A stretch of 64,000 nt of DNA from Adiantum capillus-veneris (GCA_014529385.2 CM043944.1:94014476-94078475), one strand, 5' to 3'; shown: positions 1 through 11,317, numbered from the stretch's first letter. Numbers and translations: made by a program. The notes: generated by a model not told the origin, from the sequence alone.

Positions 1-1363
1 CTTCGTCTTTGAGTACTTTACTTCTCGTGAGACTTTTGTTAAAGCTTGTACTTTAGTTTTTGTGACCATGATTTGTGTGGAGAAGTTTGCACGGCTTTGC
101 CACTTTGTCTTGTGAGACAACCATTCTTTTACCTCCTTAGTAAGATCCCTGTTACCTTTCTTAGTCTTTCCTTATTGTCTTTGATGTATGTAAATATATA
201 TTGAAGTGTTTTCCTACATTAAGGTCTGAAACTTGGATGACCAAAGGGAAAAACCTAATGGGAAAAATGCCTTTGGTATACGCTCTTATTTGAGTTGAGC
301 TTGTTGGGCTTTGAGTACATGTTCATGCAAGGTGAGTGCTTGGCAGAATCAAGAAAAGAGTGCCGATTGCAAGTGCCAATTATGGGACACTCTAAATGCA
401 TATGAGAATTGAGATTTTTTTCAATAAAACCATGATGTGTAAGAAGTGGAGTTGATGGGTACTTCAAGGGAAGAATGTAGCACTTGTGATATCCAAAGAC
501 ATCTCAATAGCTTCCACTTTTCCTAGAAGGGTTTTTTATATAGAAGCTTCTCCACTCATTCCTCATTGTGCTCAATGCGTGAGCATCTTTTAGACATTCT
601 CCTTCTTCTTCTCCAGACTTAGATTATATAGATTCTGACTCTTATGCTCACGTATTCCAGCATGAGCGACGTAACTTCAATATACTCAACTCTTCCAGCT
701 CCATCACTACCTATGGTAGCTAAGACTCTTAGACCACAAAAATATTACATGAAGCTTTGGGAATAATGCCGTGCTCCTTTATTGGCTTAGCTGCCCAACT
801 CTGACTTTTTATGACATTTTTAATGGCAACTTGGACTTACCTTTTTTTGAAGACGTTACATGTTGTAAGAAGGTTCTTGAGTTTGCGGACTTCATCATTG
901 TGCCGGTCTTTGGATGCCATCATTTTTTTCATAATTGGGCATAATCTAGATCGTTGTATTTGGAATTAGTGTTGATATTTACTTGAAGCCAATTTTCTCT
1001 CAAGTCTAGTGATTTTGATTATTGCAGTTGCCATTTGGATCGTCAAAATATTTTCTCCTCTTGAGTTGGTAAGCATTGATGTTGGTTTACCTTTTGTCCA
1101 CCTTTTGTTGTGTCGATATGAGCTGATGAGCTCCTTTCTTTCATGCTTGATTGTGGGTTAGTATTTGCTAGTTTGTAAGTGTTTTTTTTTTGGGTGGCAT
1201 TATTCCGTATGTCTTTTTATGTAGCATTTTCTCCACCCTCCCGTGGCTAAGTCCTCTTGAGGAATTTGAAATTACGGCTTGATGGGGTTGATCATTGTGT
1301 CTGGGTGATGTCATATGTTAATTTGATCTGTGATGGGCTTTTGAACCCATTTCACCTTGACGT
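1..1363. other. No gene recognised; likely tail of the decayed Gypsy-A element
   Basis: No open frame here matches a family I recognise. On the reverse strand, about 860-1070, there is a Lys/Glu-rich coding-like stretch that could form a coiled coil and lies downstream of the W-P-K repeats of the neighbouring element, so it may be the end of the same long open reading frame. I see no LTR pair, primer site or terminator that would fix the element end. The rest is AT-rich with stops in all frames. Confidence 0.3.
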
Positions 1364-1990
1364 CTATTTTGGTTTGGACCTGTGGTCTCCATTCTTATTT
1401 GATGGGTAATTCCTTTGTTGATACCTCCTTAGATTTTGTATTGGAACCCAAATCTGATAGTAGTTCTTTTGGGCTTGATATAGCTTCTTGGGTACCCAAA
1501 TTTGCTTTGTCGTAACTACTGGAGTCCTTTTTGGTGCCCTTGATAGACTTCTTCTTTTGGTTGGTCCACCGATCTTGGGGTTTTGTAGCGGCTTGTTTGG
1601 GTATCCAAATATATTCTTGATTCTTCTGTGCATGAAGTACTTTCTTTGGAACCCATACCTGTTTGTAATAACCATGTGGATGTGAATATGTCTGTTCATG
1701 CTTTGAAGACTTAGATTTTTTCTTTGGTTGTCTCTTCTGTGATCTTTGTTGTTGAAACCTGGATGTTAAAGTTGAAGATATCTCTTGTGAGAATTTTTCT
1801 TTCTTGATCCAGATTTGCAGTTGGCCAAGCTGCTCTTAAGGTATCCAAATTGGTGTGTACCAAGTTGGTTGATCTTGGGGATCATATTTGTTGATTGGAC
1901 TTTTGTAGGGACTGTCTTTGTCGTATTGGTTGCAATTTTTGAGTCTAGAGTTGGTCCTTCTTTGGGCAATTATGAAGCTGACTCTTCTAT
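1364..1990 (-). pseudogene. W-[VI]-P-K repeat domain of Gypsy-A
   Basis: Reading the reverse strand in two frames, a basic Gln/Lys-rich domain shows at least five short repeats: QIWIKK, KQVWVPKK, EYIWIPKQ, KQIWVPKK and YQIWVPIQ, with two further decayed ones. A frameshift lies between the third and fourth repeat; only the last two are in the 111-codon open frame 1364-1699. The repeats are spaced by 15-40 basic residues. The domain follows a protease-like fold. I know no named function for it; a basic Trp/Pro repeat could bind nucleic acid or Gag, but that is inference. The comparable domain at 49340-49740 argues for past selection. Confidence 0.55.
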
Positions 1991-2089
1991 AGGTTTTGCA
2001 CTTTCATGAGTCTCGTGTTTATTAACAAATGCAGTTGTGTGCTTTCCTTTGAATGTTTGAATTTGCAGAGCACTTTGTGAGTAGACGAT

Positions 2090-2480
2090 TTAGGCGTCAT
2101 AAGCTTTTTGCCAAGGTTGTCCCAATAGCAGTTGATATTGCATTTGTGTATCAAAGACAATGTAGAACTCGTGTGTACACATGATATTTCTCAATTGTAG
2201 TAGTGAAATTATTGTTGAGCCTATGACATTATCTTGATAACCAATAAATCCTTCGACGTCTTCTTCAGTGGCTTGTAGCAAGCTCGGTATATAAGCTTAA
2301 GGAAATCAAATTTCCTAGTGATGTTGTATCGACCATTGCTAGTGCTTGCACTTTATTATAAGTAGCCACTACTTGGACAATTGGCTCTATATGGTTATCC
2401 TCTTGTTTATCCTCCTGGCTATGTTTTATGATAGTATTTGGAGTTTGTTGAGTGGAGTGGTTTTTTTCTTTACAAATCAA
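2090..2480 (-). pseudogene. Second retroviral-type aspartic-protease-like domain of Gypsy-A
   Basis: Two overlapping reverse frames (2480-2265 and 2281-2090) read together as a retropepsin-like fold. The first carries ALAMVDTTSLGNLIS, where the flap-proximal catalytic triad D-T/S-G reads D-T-T. The second carries the C-terminal hallmark LLLGQPWQKAYDA, which corresponds to the conserved (I/L)LG-x-P-W of Gypsy proteases. The active-site Gly is lost and a frameshift separates the halves, so it is not functional. It is unusual because a separate protease domain already lies upstream at 3178-2931. Confidence 0.6.
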
Positions 2481-3178
2481 TTGAGATTTATCTCCTCAAA
2501 ACCATAATAAGGAACCACATCGTGTCCGTTTTCATTGCAAAATTTTGTCGTTGGACAATCCATTGTGGCACATACATCTAATGTTGCTAGGACGGGCTCC
2601 CATTCCAAGGGTTCTAAAGCTTCTTCCATAAAAAAATTTGGGATGTAATATGTGTCCTCTATAGCTCTTTCTAGGATATGCTCCTCTCGTTTGAGGCTTC
2701 CGCAATTAGATACGCCACACATCCATGGCTCTTTGGGCTTACCCAACCATGCTAGAAGTTCGGACCCTGCTACAGTAGCGGATTTAAACTCCTCAACATG
2801 TGCTCTTATGACATCCTTAAATCTAGGGGCTTTTATATTTATGCAGGTTGTGGTTTCCAAATGTCTCAAATAGATATGGTCGTATCCCCAATCTTGGACC
2901 ATCTCAGTTGCCGCATGAATGGTCGTCCTCATATGACATCATAGTTGTTCTTCTTGCCAAAATCAACCACAACAAATGTATGCTCATACTCAATATTGCA
3001 AGAGGTTACAACTATCTTTTCTAGAAGACCAAGCGGCTTTTCCATGTACCCATCTGCAAGCTATAATTTCATTATGGTTTCTCTTAAGGCCGGTTTTCCC
3101 CATTTTTTCCATATCTCTTTTGTTGCGATGGAAAATCCAGCTTCAATGTCTAATATGGCCATAGCGGTGACACTTTGA
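2477..3178 (-). pseudogene. First aspartic protease and following region of Gypsy-A
   Basis: Reverse-strand reading from 3178 gives AILDIEAGFSIATKEIWKKW, a protease active-site region in which the usual D-T-G-A reads D-I-E-A, followed by a flap-like segment, then NYDVI, a stop at about 2934-2936, and GRPFMRQL, the conserved C-terminal protease motif. The adjoining open frame 2932-2477 (151 codons) continues with a Tyr/His-rich segment (YDHIYLRH) and an acidic region of unknown role. The substitutions at two of three catalytic-loop positions plus the stop make this a dead domain. Assignment to Ty3/Gypsy rests on the order gag, protease. Confidence 0.65.
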
Positions 3179-3634
3179 GCTTAGGATTCTCAAGCTCTTT
3201 GATCCCTTCTTCGATTCAAGTTTCTGGATTCTTTATGCCAAACTTCTCCAAAAAGTTCCCTACAATATTCCACATGTTTGGTCGTATTTGTAGAAGTTCA
3301 GCAAGTGTGATTGTACAATTTACAAGAGTAGATAGAAGGTCTATTATGCCCTTTTAGTCCATGACCTTTTTAAAGGACAATCTCTGGGATGAGATTACCA
3401 CGATGTTTGATTTAGCTTCGTGTTCTCTTGTATATGAGGTAGGGTTCTCAAGGAATGAGGCTTATTGTCTATAGATGAGACAGATCCCTTATCTCCAAAA
3501 TATGATTGCATTTCTAAATCCACTTGAGACCTTGCCTCAAATTCCTTGATCAAAGGAAGAAAGATATCTCTCCCCTTACCAGACTTATTCGCTCGATGAC
3601 TTTGCTCATTGGCTTTATTTGCCTCACGGATTTG

Positions 3635-4489
3635 TCACCATAAGTCATCCATACCATCCACTTCTCTATATTCCTTAGGTATGGTAGGATGAAGATCCTC
3701 GGATGAATTATCTATGGTATTCAGCACTACCCTTGGCTTTTCTAGCCCTATATCAGGCTTCAGACCCTCGGTCATCTTTTTAGGTTTTGATTTAGGTGGG
3801 ATTATTGGCATTGGTGGTGGAGCCTCTATCCAACCTCTTGTTTTGCTAGCCGGAGGTGCTATTAAGGCTTGTGCTACCTGAATCATCTTTTCACACATCT
3901 CTAGCCGTTGCTTCTCTAGCTTAGCATATGGATATGTCATCCCGTTTTGCTCTTGCATTTGATTGTTCGTAAGCCGTGCTTCATAGGCTTTCAAGATGGC
4001 ATCTAATGATTCATTGACTTTTTTGACCAAGACCGATCCTCCCGAACTAGCACACCTAGGCTTACTTTCATTGGACCGCTCTTCTAGTGATGAAGTTATT
4101 GGTGCAACCGTAGGTACAACCCTTTCTTCATGTTGTCTTATTTTCTCCTTTGCTTGCGTAAGCATGTCCACTAGGGAATTCTTCTCTCGTTCCCTACGTG
4201 CTTTCATCCTAGCCTTCCTAGCTTTGCAGGTATTTTGTTTACTATGTGGTTCTTTGCTAGGTGCATCCATTTTTGGCTCTTCAACTACAAGTTCTTCAAA
4301 AACTTTTTGAGTCTGAGCTCTAGGTATAGCCTGAACAGGCACAACGTTATCATTTTTTGAGCTGCTTGGAAGTTGTACAATCCCTTTGACCTCCTTTGTG
4401 TCCATCCCTCTCCTGACTGGGTGGTGTGGACAATTAGGAATTAGATGTGTTTTTGCACAATCAGTACAATAGCTATTTACTTCAATCAT
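3635..4489 (-). pseudogene. Gag C-terminal zinc knuckle and charged linker of Gypsy-A
   Basis: A 284-codon reverse frame begins close to a Cys/His cluster CTDCAKTHLIPNCPHH that resembles a CCHC nucleocapsid knuckle with one residue missing between the second Cys and the His. It continues through a Lys/Arg/Glu-rich helical segment (about residues 80-130, KARKARMKARREREKN) and a proline-rich segment (residues 215-240). The open frame starts at an internal Met, so the real start is upstream. Charged linkers of this kind sit between capsid and protease in plant Gypsy polyproteins. Function inferred from position only. Confidence 0.5.
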
Positions 4490-4767
4490 CTCCTTGCAAG
4501 GATATTCTTATCTTGGGGATTCTCGTATTTCTAGATGACTGTAAACAGGTTGTGCCATAGTCATGGACCTATTTTCAATAAAGGATACCGTTCTTGCATC
4601 CATATTATATCACTTTTTTGTTGGTTGGATTGTTGTGTACCTTGGTAGAAGAGGTGTTATTGGGGCTGGTTATAGTAACACCCTTCCGCTGTATGGTTTG
4701 TTCATTTCTGTTTGATTCTACACCATAGAGGTTCTTGGAGGTCAGATTTGACTAGAGGAGCAAGTCT

Positions 4768-5046
4768 CTAAGCTAATCCTTCTATAAGCTTCATTTGCTC
4801 ACTAGATACCTCTGGCTTTATTGTGGGTTGGGTTCTTGGAGAATCACTCCTCTGAGAAGATGTGTCACTCTCACTCTCAATATCATATCTTCTCAAGGTT
4901 CTACTCTGATTTGGATAGGAGTAAGTTATAGGGGGTGGTGGTGGTACATATCGTCGGAGAAAACCATACACCGAGCGAATAAAACCGAGTGTGGCATTTT
5001 TTCGAGCGAAAGTAGGGAGAATTATAACACAAAAAAGCTCTACCAT
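4768..5046 (-). pseudogene. Possible upstream Gag fragment of Gypsy-A
   Basis: A 92-codon reverse frame with a PPPPP run and a Ser/Asp-rich segment (SESDTSSQRSDSPRTQ) precedes the Gag linker region on the same strand. No conserved capsid residues can be recognised. It may be the N-terminal part of the same Gag or unrelated sequence at the junction with the transposase relic that starts near 5100. Low confidence. Confidence 0.25.
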
Positions 5047-5281
5047 AATGTCAAGTGCAGCCAGTCCAACAAAACGGTCAATCCATAGAAGGTGATCGTT
5101 GCAACAATATACACTCCAAATGGATTAAGTAACACAAGCTATCAAAAAAATGTAAGTATAATAGGCGCTCATCCTACAATGGCAATTGAAGGGAATCCAA
5201 AAAAATGGCCAATTCATAGAGGAATGCAAACCTTAGCTCAAGAATCTGATGCTATGCTGGCACTCTGGCCCCATACAATCC

Positions 5282-5629
5282 CTAGAACAACTCTACTTTT
5301 GTCAGTGTTGCCTGATGCACAAACTCATGAGCTGCAGAATCCAAACCAAGGACTAAAAAATACACAAAGTACATGTGTTTGCACGGCACGTATTTGAGAC
5401 GCCTGCTGTCTCTTTTTTGTTGGAAATCTTCACAAGTACATCGAGGAAAGTCTGCAATGGTCACCGCATAAGTAACCCCCTTCTGAACTAAGCTTGGAGT
5501 GCTAACATGAAAAACATGCGATGCATTTGGTACCAGTATAACCTCTCTCACTAGATGTGCTTCCATGCTTCGGCCCAATGCTATCCTGTCATTGAAGTCT
5601 TTGGTTAATTTTGTCCTCCACCTTATATG
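5282..5629 (-). pseudogene. SWIM zinc-finger end of a Mutator-type transposase relic (T1, C-terminal part)
   Basis: The reverse frame 6037-5282 contains, downstream of the LTR, a host sequence with CTCEDFQ, about twenty residues, then PCKHMYFVYFLVLGL. This is a SWIM finger (C-x-C ... C-x-H), the C-terminal module of MULE/FAR1-type transposases, preceded by the beta-strand segment VTYAVTIADFPR. It is the 3' half of a gene split by Copia-1: the 5' half continues at 11537. The last codon before the LTR is within the duplicated target GAAAG. The relic ends in a stop at 5282. No complete catalytic D-D-E core is visible in this copy. Confidence 0.6.
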
Positions 5630-5634
5630 CTTTC
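5630..5634. repeat. Target-site duplication CTTTC, left of LTR
   Basis: The five bases CTTTC (GAAAG on the reverse strand) flank the LTR at 5635-5818 on both sides (5630-5634 and 5819-5823) and also follow the other LTR at 11537-11541. This is the 5-bp duplication expected for LTR-retrotransposon insertion. Confidence 0.8.
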
Positions 5635-5818
5635 TGTTGAGTGCGTAGTGTGAGAGTGTGCAAGAGAGGGTAGGAGAAGGGGATGAAGCACGGTACACAG
5701 CAGGTTTGGGGTTAGTGGAGAGGAAAATGAGAGAGTAGTCAACTCTCTCCCTATATTCATTTAGGTGAAAGTATAAATAGGGGCAGTTTCCCACGGCCAC
5801 CTGGCCTACACCCCAACA
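5635..5818 (-). repeat. 3' LTR of Copia-1 in solo-LTR context
   Basis: 184 bp starting TGTTG and ending CAACA, nearly identical to the 201-bp copy at 11336-11536 apart from two short length differences (7 and 10 bp) and a few substitutions. A TATA-like TATTTATA lies about 40 bp from the reverse-strand start. It is flanked on both sides by CTTTC and on its high-coordinate side by 98 bp of host sequence rather than element-internal sequence, so this copy looks like a solo LTR grafted onto the truncated element. Confidence 0.85.
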
Positions 5819-5916
5819 CTTTCCATCTCTAAATCTAGCACAGAAAGAATTCAAATGTGTTCCACATTGCCCACCAAGATGGAGGTTATGTTGTGCTATT
5901 GTATTATCTCCCTGAA
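5819..5916 (-). repeat. Duplicated host flank next to the Copia-1 3' LTR
   Basis: These 98 bp are identical or nearly so to 11537-11634, which lies outside the 5' LTR. They encode host transposase sequence (GDNTIAQHNLHLGG and onwards) in the same frame. In a normal element this position should hold the polypurine tract and RNase H end, so the segment marks a recombination junction at about 5916/5917, where the reverse transcriptase stops abruptly. Confidence 0.8.
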
Positions 5917-6240
5917 CCCTGAGACTGCATGAATTTGTTGAATTTTTGATACCATTGCCTTGAACCTTGCTTGAAGCCATAGAGTGCTTTTTTAAGTCTA
6001 CAAACCAATTTTGTCCTCGTTGGATTTTGGGTTTCACATACGAATCCCTCTGGTTGTTTCATGTAGACATCTTCATCTAGATCCCCGTGAAGAAATGCTG
6101 TGTTCACATCCATTTGGACAAGTTCCATGTCCTGGATAGCAACCAAGCCAAGCACGGTGCGAAGTGTAGCCATCTTGACTACTGGAGAGAAAATCTCATC
6201 AAAATCCACACCTTTTTGCTGCTTGAAACCCTTGGCAACT
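5917..6240 (-). pseudogene. Copia-1 reverse transcriptase, N-terminal third only
   Basis: The reverse frame 6209-5917 reads MDFDEIFSPVVKMATLR, then QMDVNTAFLHGDL with the first catalytic Asp, then LKKALYGFKQ and WYQKFNKF, all standard fingers-palm segments of a Copia polymerase. The frame leaves the family just after the segment that normally precedes motif C (Y-V-D-D). From 5916 on, the reading is host transposase sequence. Without the Y-V-D-D and RNase H parts it cannot polymerise DNA. A few bases of microhomology (TTCAGG) at the junction suggest end-joining or template switching. Confidence 0.8.
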
Positions 6241-6609
6241 AGACGAGCCTTATATCTAGGCTCGGGATCTTCCGTTGTATACTTCTTCTTGTATACTCAC
6301 TTGTAAGGTAAAGCATTTTTTCCTTTTGGTAATTCAACCAAATCCCATGTCTCATTAGCCACAATCAAATTGTATTTTGATTGCATAGCCTGCTCCCACT
6401 TAACGCTATCCTCCATTTGTATGGCTTCTTTGTAGCAGGTTGGCTCTCCACTGTCAGTGACCAAAATGTGGTGTATACCCGGCTCAAACCGCTTGGGCGC
6501 ACGTGATACTCTCTCAGAGCGTCTCAGTGCCTGACTGTTAGACTCTTCTCTCTCTGGAGCACATCCTCAAAACGAACACATATGTACTCAACATCTTTGA
6601 TGGGCTTCT

Positions 6610-8094
6610 TGTGCATTTTTTATTCATTGAAAATCACATGTGAGCTACGAATGACTTTGTTTGATTCTGGGTGCCAGAGACGATATCCCATCTCTCTGTT
6701 TGCACCATAGCCAATAAAGATGCATTTGTGTGATCTGGGATCTAACTTCCGACGAAGTTCTTTGGGCACATGTGCATATGCCTCACATCCAAATACACGT
6801 AAATGCTCATAGCTAGGCCTTTTGCTAGTCCATAATTCCTCTGGAATTTTCAAATTCAAAGGAGAACTAGGTGACCTGTTGATGATGTGCACTACTGTCA
6901 GAACAGCTTCCCCCCAAAACTCTGGAGTAAGCTTCACCATAGACATCATAGAGACAACTCGCTCTTGAATCGTACGATTCGTTCTTTCAGCTATCCCATT
7001 TTGTGCAGGTGTGTATGGAGCAGTAAACTCCGCCGAATGCCTTTTCTATTGCAAAAATCCTTGAACTCTATGGAGACGTATTCTCCACCATTGTCCGTGT
7101 GAAAAGCTTTGAGCTTTGTTCCTGATTGGTTCTCAACCATGGCGAGGAATTTTTGGAATGTCGAAAAAACTTCTTCCTTACGCTTAAGTAGATACACCCA
7201 CACCTTTCTGGTAGAATCATCTATGAACGTGAGAAAGTAGTTCGCCCCCCCTAGAGTTTAATGTGGCATTGGACCACACAAATCACTGTGCATCAAGTCT
7301 AGAGGTTCACCTAGTTTCTTATTCAATGGCGAAGATGTCAATCTATTCTGTTTGCGATATAGACAATGCTCACACAATGGAAAGTCCGTGTAATCTAACA
7401 CAGGTAAGTAGCCAAAACGCTGAAGTGTTTTCATTCCCTTTTGGCTAATATGCCCTAGCCGGCTATGCCACAACTCAGGAGACGGCAGCTCGGCAACATA
7501 GATAGAGTGTTCGTCGACACTCGAAACAAACAAAGAGTACAGGGATCCGTTTTTATTGCCTTTCATCATGATAAGGTTGTTCTTGCGGATCATCCAAGAA
7601 CGATTACCAAAAACTGTAGTGTAGCCAAGATCATCCAATTGCCCTATAGAAAGCAAGCTTTTCGTAAGCTTAGGCACATGTCTGACATTCTGCAGCACAA
7701 AAGTAGTGTCATTATGCATCTGAAGTTTGACATCACCAATGCCAATAATGTCAAGCTCATAGGAATCACCAAGCTTGACTATTCCATGCATGGATGCATA
7801 AGAGGAAAACCACTCTCTATGTGGTGTGACATGAAAACTTGCACCAGAATCAAGGATCCAATTCTGTGCATAACCCTCATTCTGTGCAACCAAAGCATCT
7901 GGAGTGAGATTTGAAGTGAAAATGAGAACATCTGAGGCATCTGCTGTCACCTCGGCATGAATCTCTGTGGGCATAATGTGCATCACTGGAGGAGGAGCAT
8001 CCTCTACTGCAGTGGTAGGTATGGGAGACTCAACAATATTGAGCTCCTCAATCTTTACTGTACTTTTGCCTTTGCCAGAATTATCCTTTTGCAT
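6610..8094 (-). pseudogene. Copia-1 protease and integrase
   Basis: From 8094 the reverse frame gives the protease active site WILDSGASFHVT, then the integrase zinc module (WHSRLGH ... CEHC), then the core with HSDLCGPM, FHTDNGGEYV and, in a shifted frame, NGIAERTNR-like residues supplying Asp, Asp and Glu. A stop at 7258-7260 interrupts just after the first Asp. A frameshift near 7037 falls just before the catalytic Glu. The next frame (6949-6620) carries the C-terminal W-G-E and VFGCEAYAHVP segment. All catalytic residues survive individually, but the chain is broken. Confidence 0.85.
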
Positions 8095-8100
8095 GTTTTT

Positions 8101-8732
8101 CTAATCTCTCAGGAAACTGTGACAATCCTTTTTGTAATGCCCCTTCTTGTGGCAATAGTAACATTCGACATTTCTGGCATTGCGGTCTCTACTTTGGTTC
8201 CTGTGTCTGCTAGGACTACGAGGATTTCGCTCTCTACTTTTGCTTTTGTGTTTGTTCCTGTCACGTCCTCTTGGCTTTGTTGAACTGCCAGCCACATATG
8301 CATCTCCATGATTAGTATTATCGAGAGATTTACGACGAATCTCTTCAGTGAGCAACGCATCTGTGACAGCATTGAACTCTAACTTGCCATTTGGAGCTGA
8401 ATTGCTAATGGTTGTGCAAAATATATCCCATGAACTGGGTAGAGAGCATAATAAGAAGATAGACTTGAGTTCATCATCAAACTCCTTAAAGACCTGAGAT
8501 GTCAGCTGACTGAACAAGGAGTTGAACTCATTTAAATGACTGGAAACTATGCTACCTTCTTTCATGTTGAGCTTCATAAGCTTTTTCATGAGAAACACTT
8601 TGTTGGATGCACTTTTGCTCTCCCATGCTCAACATAAGCTATCCCTATTTCATGCGCTCTTTCCACATAGTGAAGTTGCTGCCATCGAACTTCCGAATGA
8701 AATACTCCTCCTTTTCTGAAGAAGAAGCCATC
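8101..8732 (-). pseudogene. Copia-1 gag with internal deletion
   Basis: I take ATG at 8732 as the start because it opens FDGSNFTMWKERM, the conserved first helix of Copia gag. The frame then breaks and resumes in another frame at about 8640 with KSASNKVFLMKKL and SSHLNEFN, implying loss of some 150-250 bp of capsid sequence. A basic RS-rich tract and one CCHC knuckle (CYYCHKKGHYKKDC) end the protein. A TAG at 8101-8103 separates gag from the protease frame, which is otherwise in phase; Copia elements usually have one continuous frame, so this is probably a mutation. Confidence 0.8.
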
Positions 8733-9530
8733 TCTGATAAGAGGGTTGAGAAGTGTCAAACTATGGCGAGACGCTGTAGAAATTTGGACAGAGTAACCTT
8801 TGTATCGGGAGTAAAATCTCAACCGAAATAATCTCAAAAGTGCCAACTATGGAAGTCACGACTCGCAGGAAGTAAATCCGGCAGAGTCTCCTTTGTATGA
8901 GGAGTCAAAACTCAACTCAAAATGCATATAAATGTGCCAACTGCACTGACTAGGCATCTGCTGCACAAAACAACTGCTATGTGAGTGCCAACTCGGCATC
9001 AAAAGCATAAATAACCGTCCAGATACATATCCTATGGCGAGGGTATCGTAAAGGGGAACTCTAGCTACCTGTATCACCGAAGGTGTCTCAACATTCGAGC
9101 ACACCCCAGCTCAAAGAAAACCTCACGCTATCGACCCTCCAAAAGGCTAATGCAGACACAAATGGATTAGCAACAGTCTCAGAAAGGGCTCTTCCGGTCC
9201 AAGTCTCAGAAACGGCCGGGAAAAACTGCCAAAATAGCCAAAAGATGGCTCACACGTAGTACAATGGGCAGTGTCCGCAACTCAACGTACATGAGTAAAA
9301 CCGCACTCAAACAACCGCCAAGAACTGCTACATGCAGTGAAAGTGATCCCTGTGGGGATATTTGCTCTCAAAAGAGCTCAGTAGCACTAGGTGTGCTCAC
9401 AACAAAATGCATCTGTCAATGCATGTGTCCGCAGAGAATCTACTGTCGAAATGACTGCCAAATCGCCTGTGAAACCGCTGTGTCTGGTAACCTAGAGAAT
9501 CTGTGAGTGAATGGGCTGAAAAACCCCCCC

Positions 9531-9560
9531 TGTAACCTGTAACCTGTAACCTGTAACCTG
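9531..9560. repeat. TGTAACC tandem heptamer
   Basis: Just over four units of TGTAACC in the Copia-1 leader. It has the length of plant telomere units but a different sequence, so it is probably replication slippage. Confidence 0.8.
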
Positions 9561-10276
9561 CGTGTCGGTGTCGCTATGTGTTGACTTCTGCCCCGGGAAG
9601 AAATATGCTAGTCGAATAGCCGCCAAAGGTGTCGTATCCGTAAACTGTGTCGTACAGGGCGAATGGTGCGCTCGGTGCCGATGCCGGGTGTCACTCCTCT
9701 ATGATAGAGGTACCTCACCTGCGCATGTCACAAGCTTGATCGGCGATTGCGGGAACGCGCTCGTCAGGGAAAAACGCCCGATGTCAAGGTCGGATGTCGG
9801 AGATCCTCCGCAATGAGTAGTGTTGAGCCGGTCCGCATGAGCGGTGTCGATGTCGATGTCGCCTTCCGCCACCGGGCGGAAGTGGCTAGCCGAGTAGCCA
9901 TAAAATGCCAATGCTCGAGCGGTCAATACTAAGTCGGATCGGTATCGATCGCAGATTTTGCTCGATCTGTGAAGATTGCTCTCAAAATTTGTCGGACTCG
10001 GTTGCTTTAGCTCGCTCTCAAGCACGGTGTCAAGCTCTCTCTCTCTCACTCACTCTCTCTATCTCACAAGCTGCAAATTTCTGAGAAGCTTCCTTTTCAC
10101 GAGCTCGAGGAGAGGAGTCGGGGGTCGGAGCATCAAAAAATGGGATTTGTCGGGGGCTCTGTGTGGGAATGAACCCTTGCACACAAAGAAGTTTTATGGC
10201 TTTAAAAATAATCTTTTTTTTTTTTTAATCTTTACTGCTGAGTCTGTGCCAGCGCTGACGAGCAAGCACACACAGT

Positions 10277-10315
10277 GAGTGTGTGTGTGTGTGTGCACTG
10301 TGTGTGTGTGTGTGT
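10277..10315. repeat. (GT)n microsatellite
   Basis: Interrupted GT dinucleotide tract in the Copia-1 leader. Confidence 0.9.
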
Positions 10316-11317
10316 AACACGCCACAAGCTTGCCAATGTCCTGCTCGTCAACACACTCCAACGCTGCCATGTGCTCTGCAAAGCATTGTCCCGTTGTGTA
10401 TTCGGCTGTTGCTCAATGGAGCCCTCCCTGCCCAAGTTTTGCTGCCCCTACTAGCACACGATGGCTGTGTGTGCTATGCATGTTGCCCGAGCTCGGTCTG
10501 CTGCTCACGGCCCCATTTCACCCACTCTGCCGTCTTACTGGCCTTCAATTCCCGATTACTCCTGTTCAATTTTGATCGACTGCAGCTCTCTCAAGCCTTG
10601 CTTGTCTGAGACATTGTGTGTGATTTGCTCTCTGTTCGAAGTGTCACTGCTCAATGTCGGCTTGTTTCTCCAAGCCTTGCAACTCCAGGCCGATGTGATT
10701 GCAAATTCCCCCTTTGCTCAACCTACTGGCCTTATCTGAACTGCCTGATTCTGCCCCTTTGATTGCTCTCCTTAATTTCCTTCTCACCTGCTTCTACTGC
10801 AATGTGAGTGTGTGTCTCGATCTCTGCTCGGATCTGCAGCCTAATTCTATCCTCACTGGCTGCTCCTTTTGCTTGCCTGATTCCAATCGGCTGCAGGTCA
10901 ATTAGCTCGTGAGTTGCAGATGCCTTGTTCTGCTTGAGTGCCCGTCGAGTGCTCTAAGCCTTCAAATGCTTGCATAAGCTTACTTCCTTAATGCCACCTG
11001 CTGCTTGATTGCCTCAGCACGATTCAAGCCTGCCTCGGATGCTTGCTCTCAAGCCGTGGCATACAAGGCTTCATTCCTTCGATTCTCTGCAAAACGCCAA
11101 ACCGCCTCCAAATTTGCCTTCAATTTTGCCTACTCGCTGTCTACCAAGCCTTGCTGCTTCCAAGCTTGCAATCCTGCTGCTGCTTGCAAAGGCTTGAACA
11201 TCTGCTCGACAGTTGCAGTCCAAAACTCCTTACAAATCCGATTGCCGAGCTTCAAGCTCAATTGCTTCCTTGGGGTTGTTGTGTGCACGATTAGCTGAGG
11301 CTCGGGAGTCGGGTGCC

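Larger units (their letters stand above)
1364..5046 (-). mobile_element. Gypsy-A: decayed Ty3/Gypsy fragment (gag linker, two protease-like domains, W-P-K repeats)
   Basis: Reverse-strand fragments lie in one order: zinc-knuckle and linker (4489-3635), a first retroviral-type aspartic protease (about 3178-2931), a 150-residue region (2932-2477), a second protease-like fold (2480-2090), then a basic domain with repeated W-[VI]-P-K (about 1990-1364). No reverse transcriptase, RNase H or integrase is visible and I cannot find LTRs. The same second protease plus W-P-K arrangement occurs downstream of an integrase at 48748-49804, so the two belong to one lineage. Frameshifts and stops are frequent; it is certainly inactive. 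The right edge abuts the SWIM transposase relic near 5100. Confidence 0.65.
8733..11317 (-). other. Copia-1 leader, no gene
   Basis: About 2.6 kb between primer site and gag. It is GC-richer than its surroundings and holds many short frames that match nothing. It has a 7-bp tandem repeat at 9531-9560 and a (GT)n tract at 10277-10315. Part of it (about 9060-9130) resembles the leader of Copia-2 near 19850-19920 (shared text including CCTGTATCACCGAA and CTCAACATTCGAG), so the leaders share ancestry. Packaging and dimerisation signals would be expected here; none can be pinned down by eye. Confidence 0.6.

Noticed and set aside
5092-5397. Forward-strand gene overlapping the SWIM relic
   Set aside because: It is the antisense shadow of the reverse-strand SWIM coding sequence.
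9531-9560. Interstitial telomere repeat
   Set aside because: TGTAACC is not the plant telomere unit and there are only four units.
9562-10905. Many open frames in the Copia-1 leader
   Set aside because: No motif, no homologous counterpart in the related Copia-2 leader, and position between primer site and gag.
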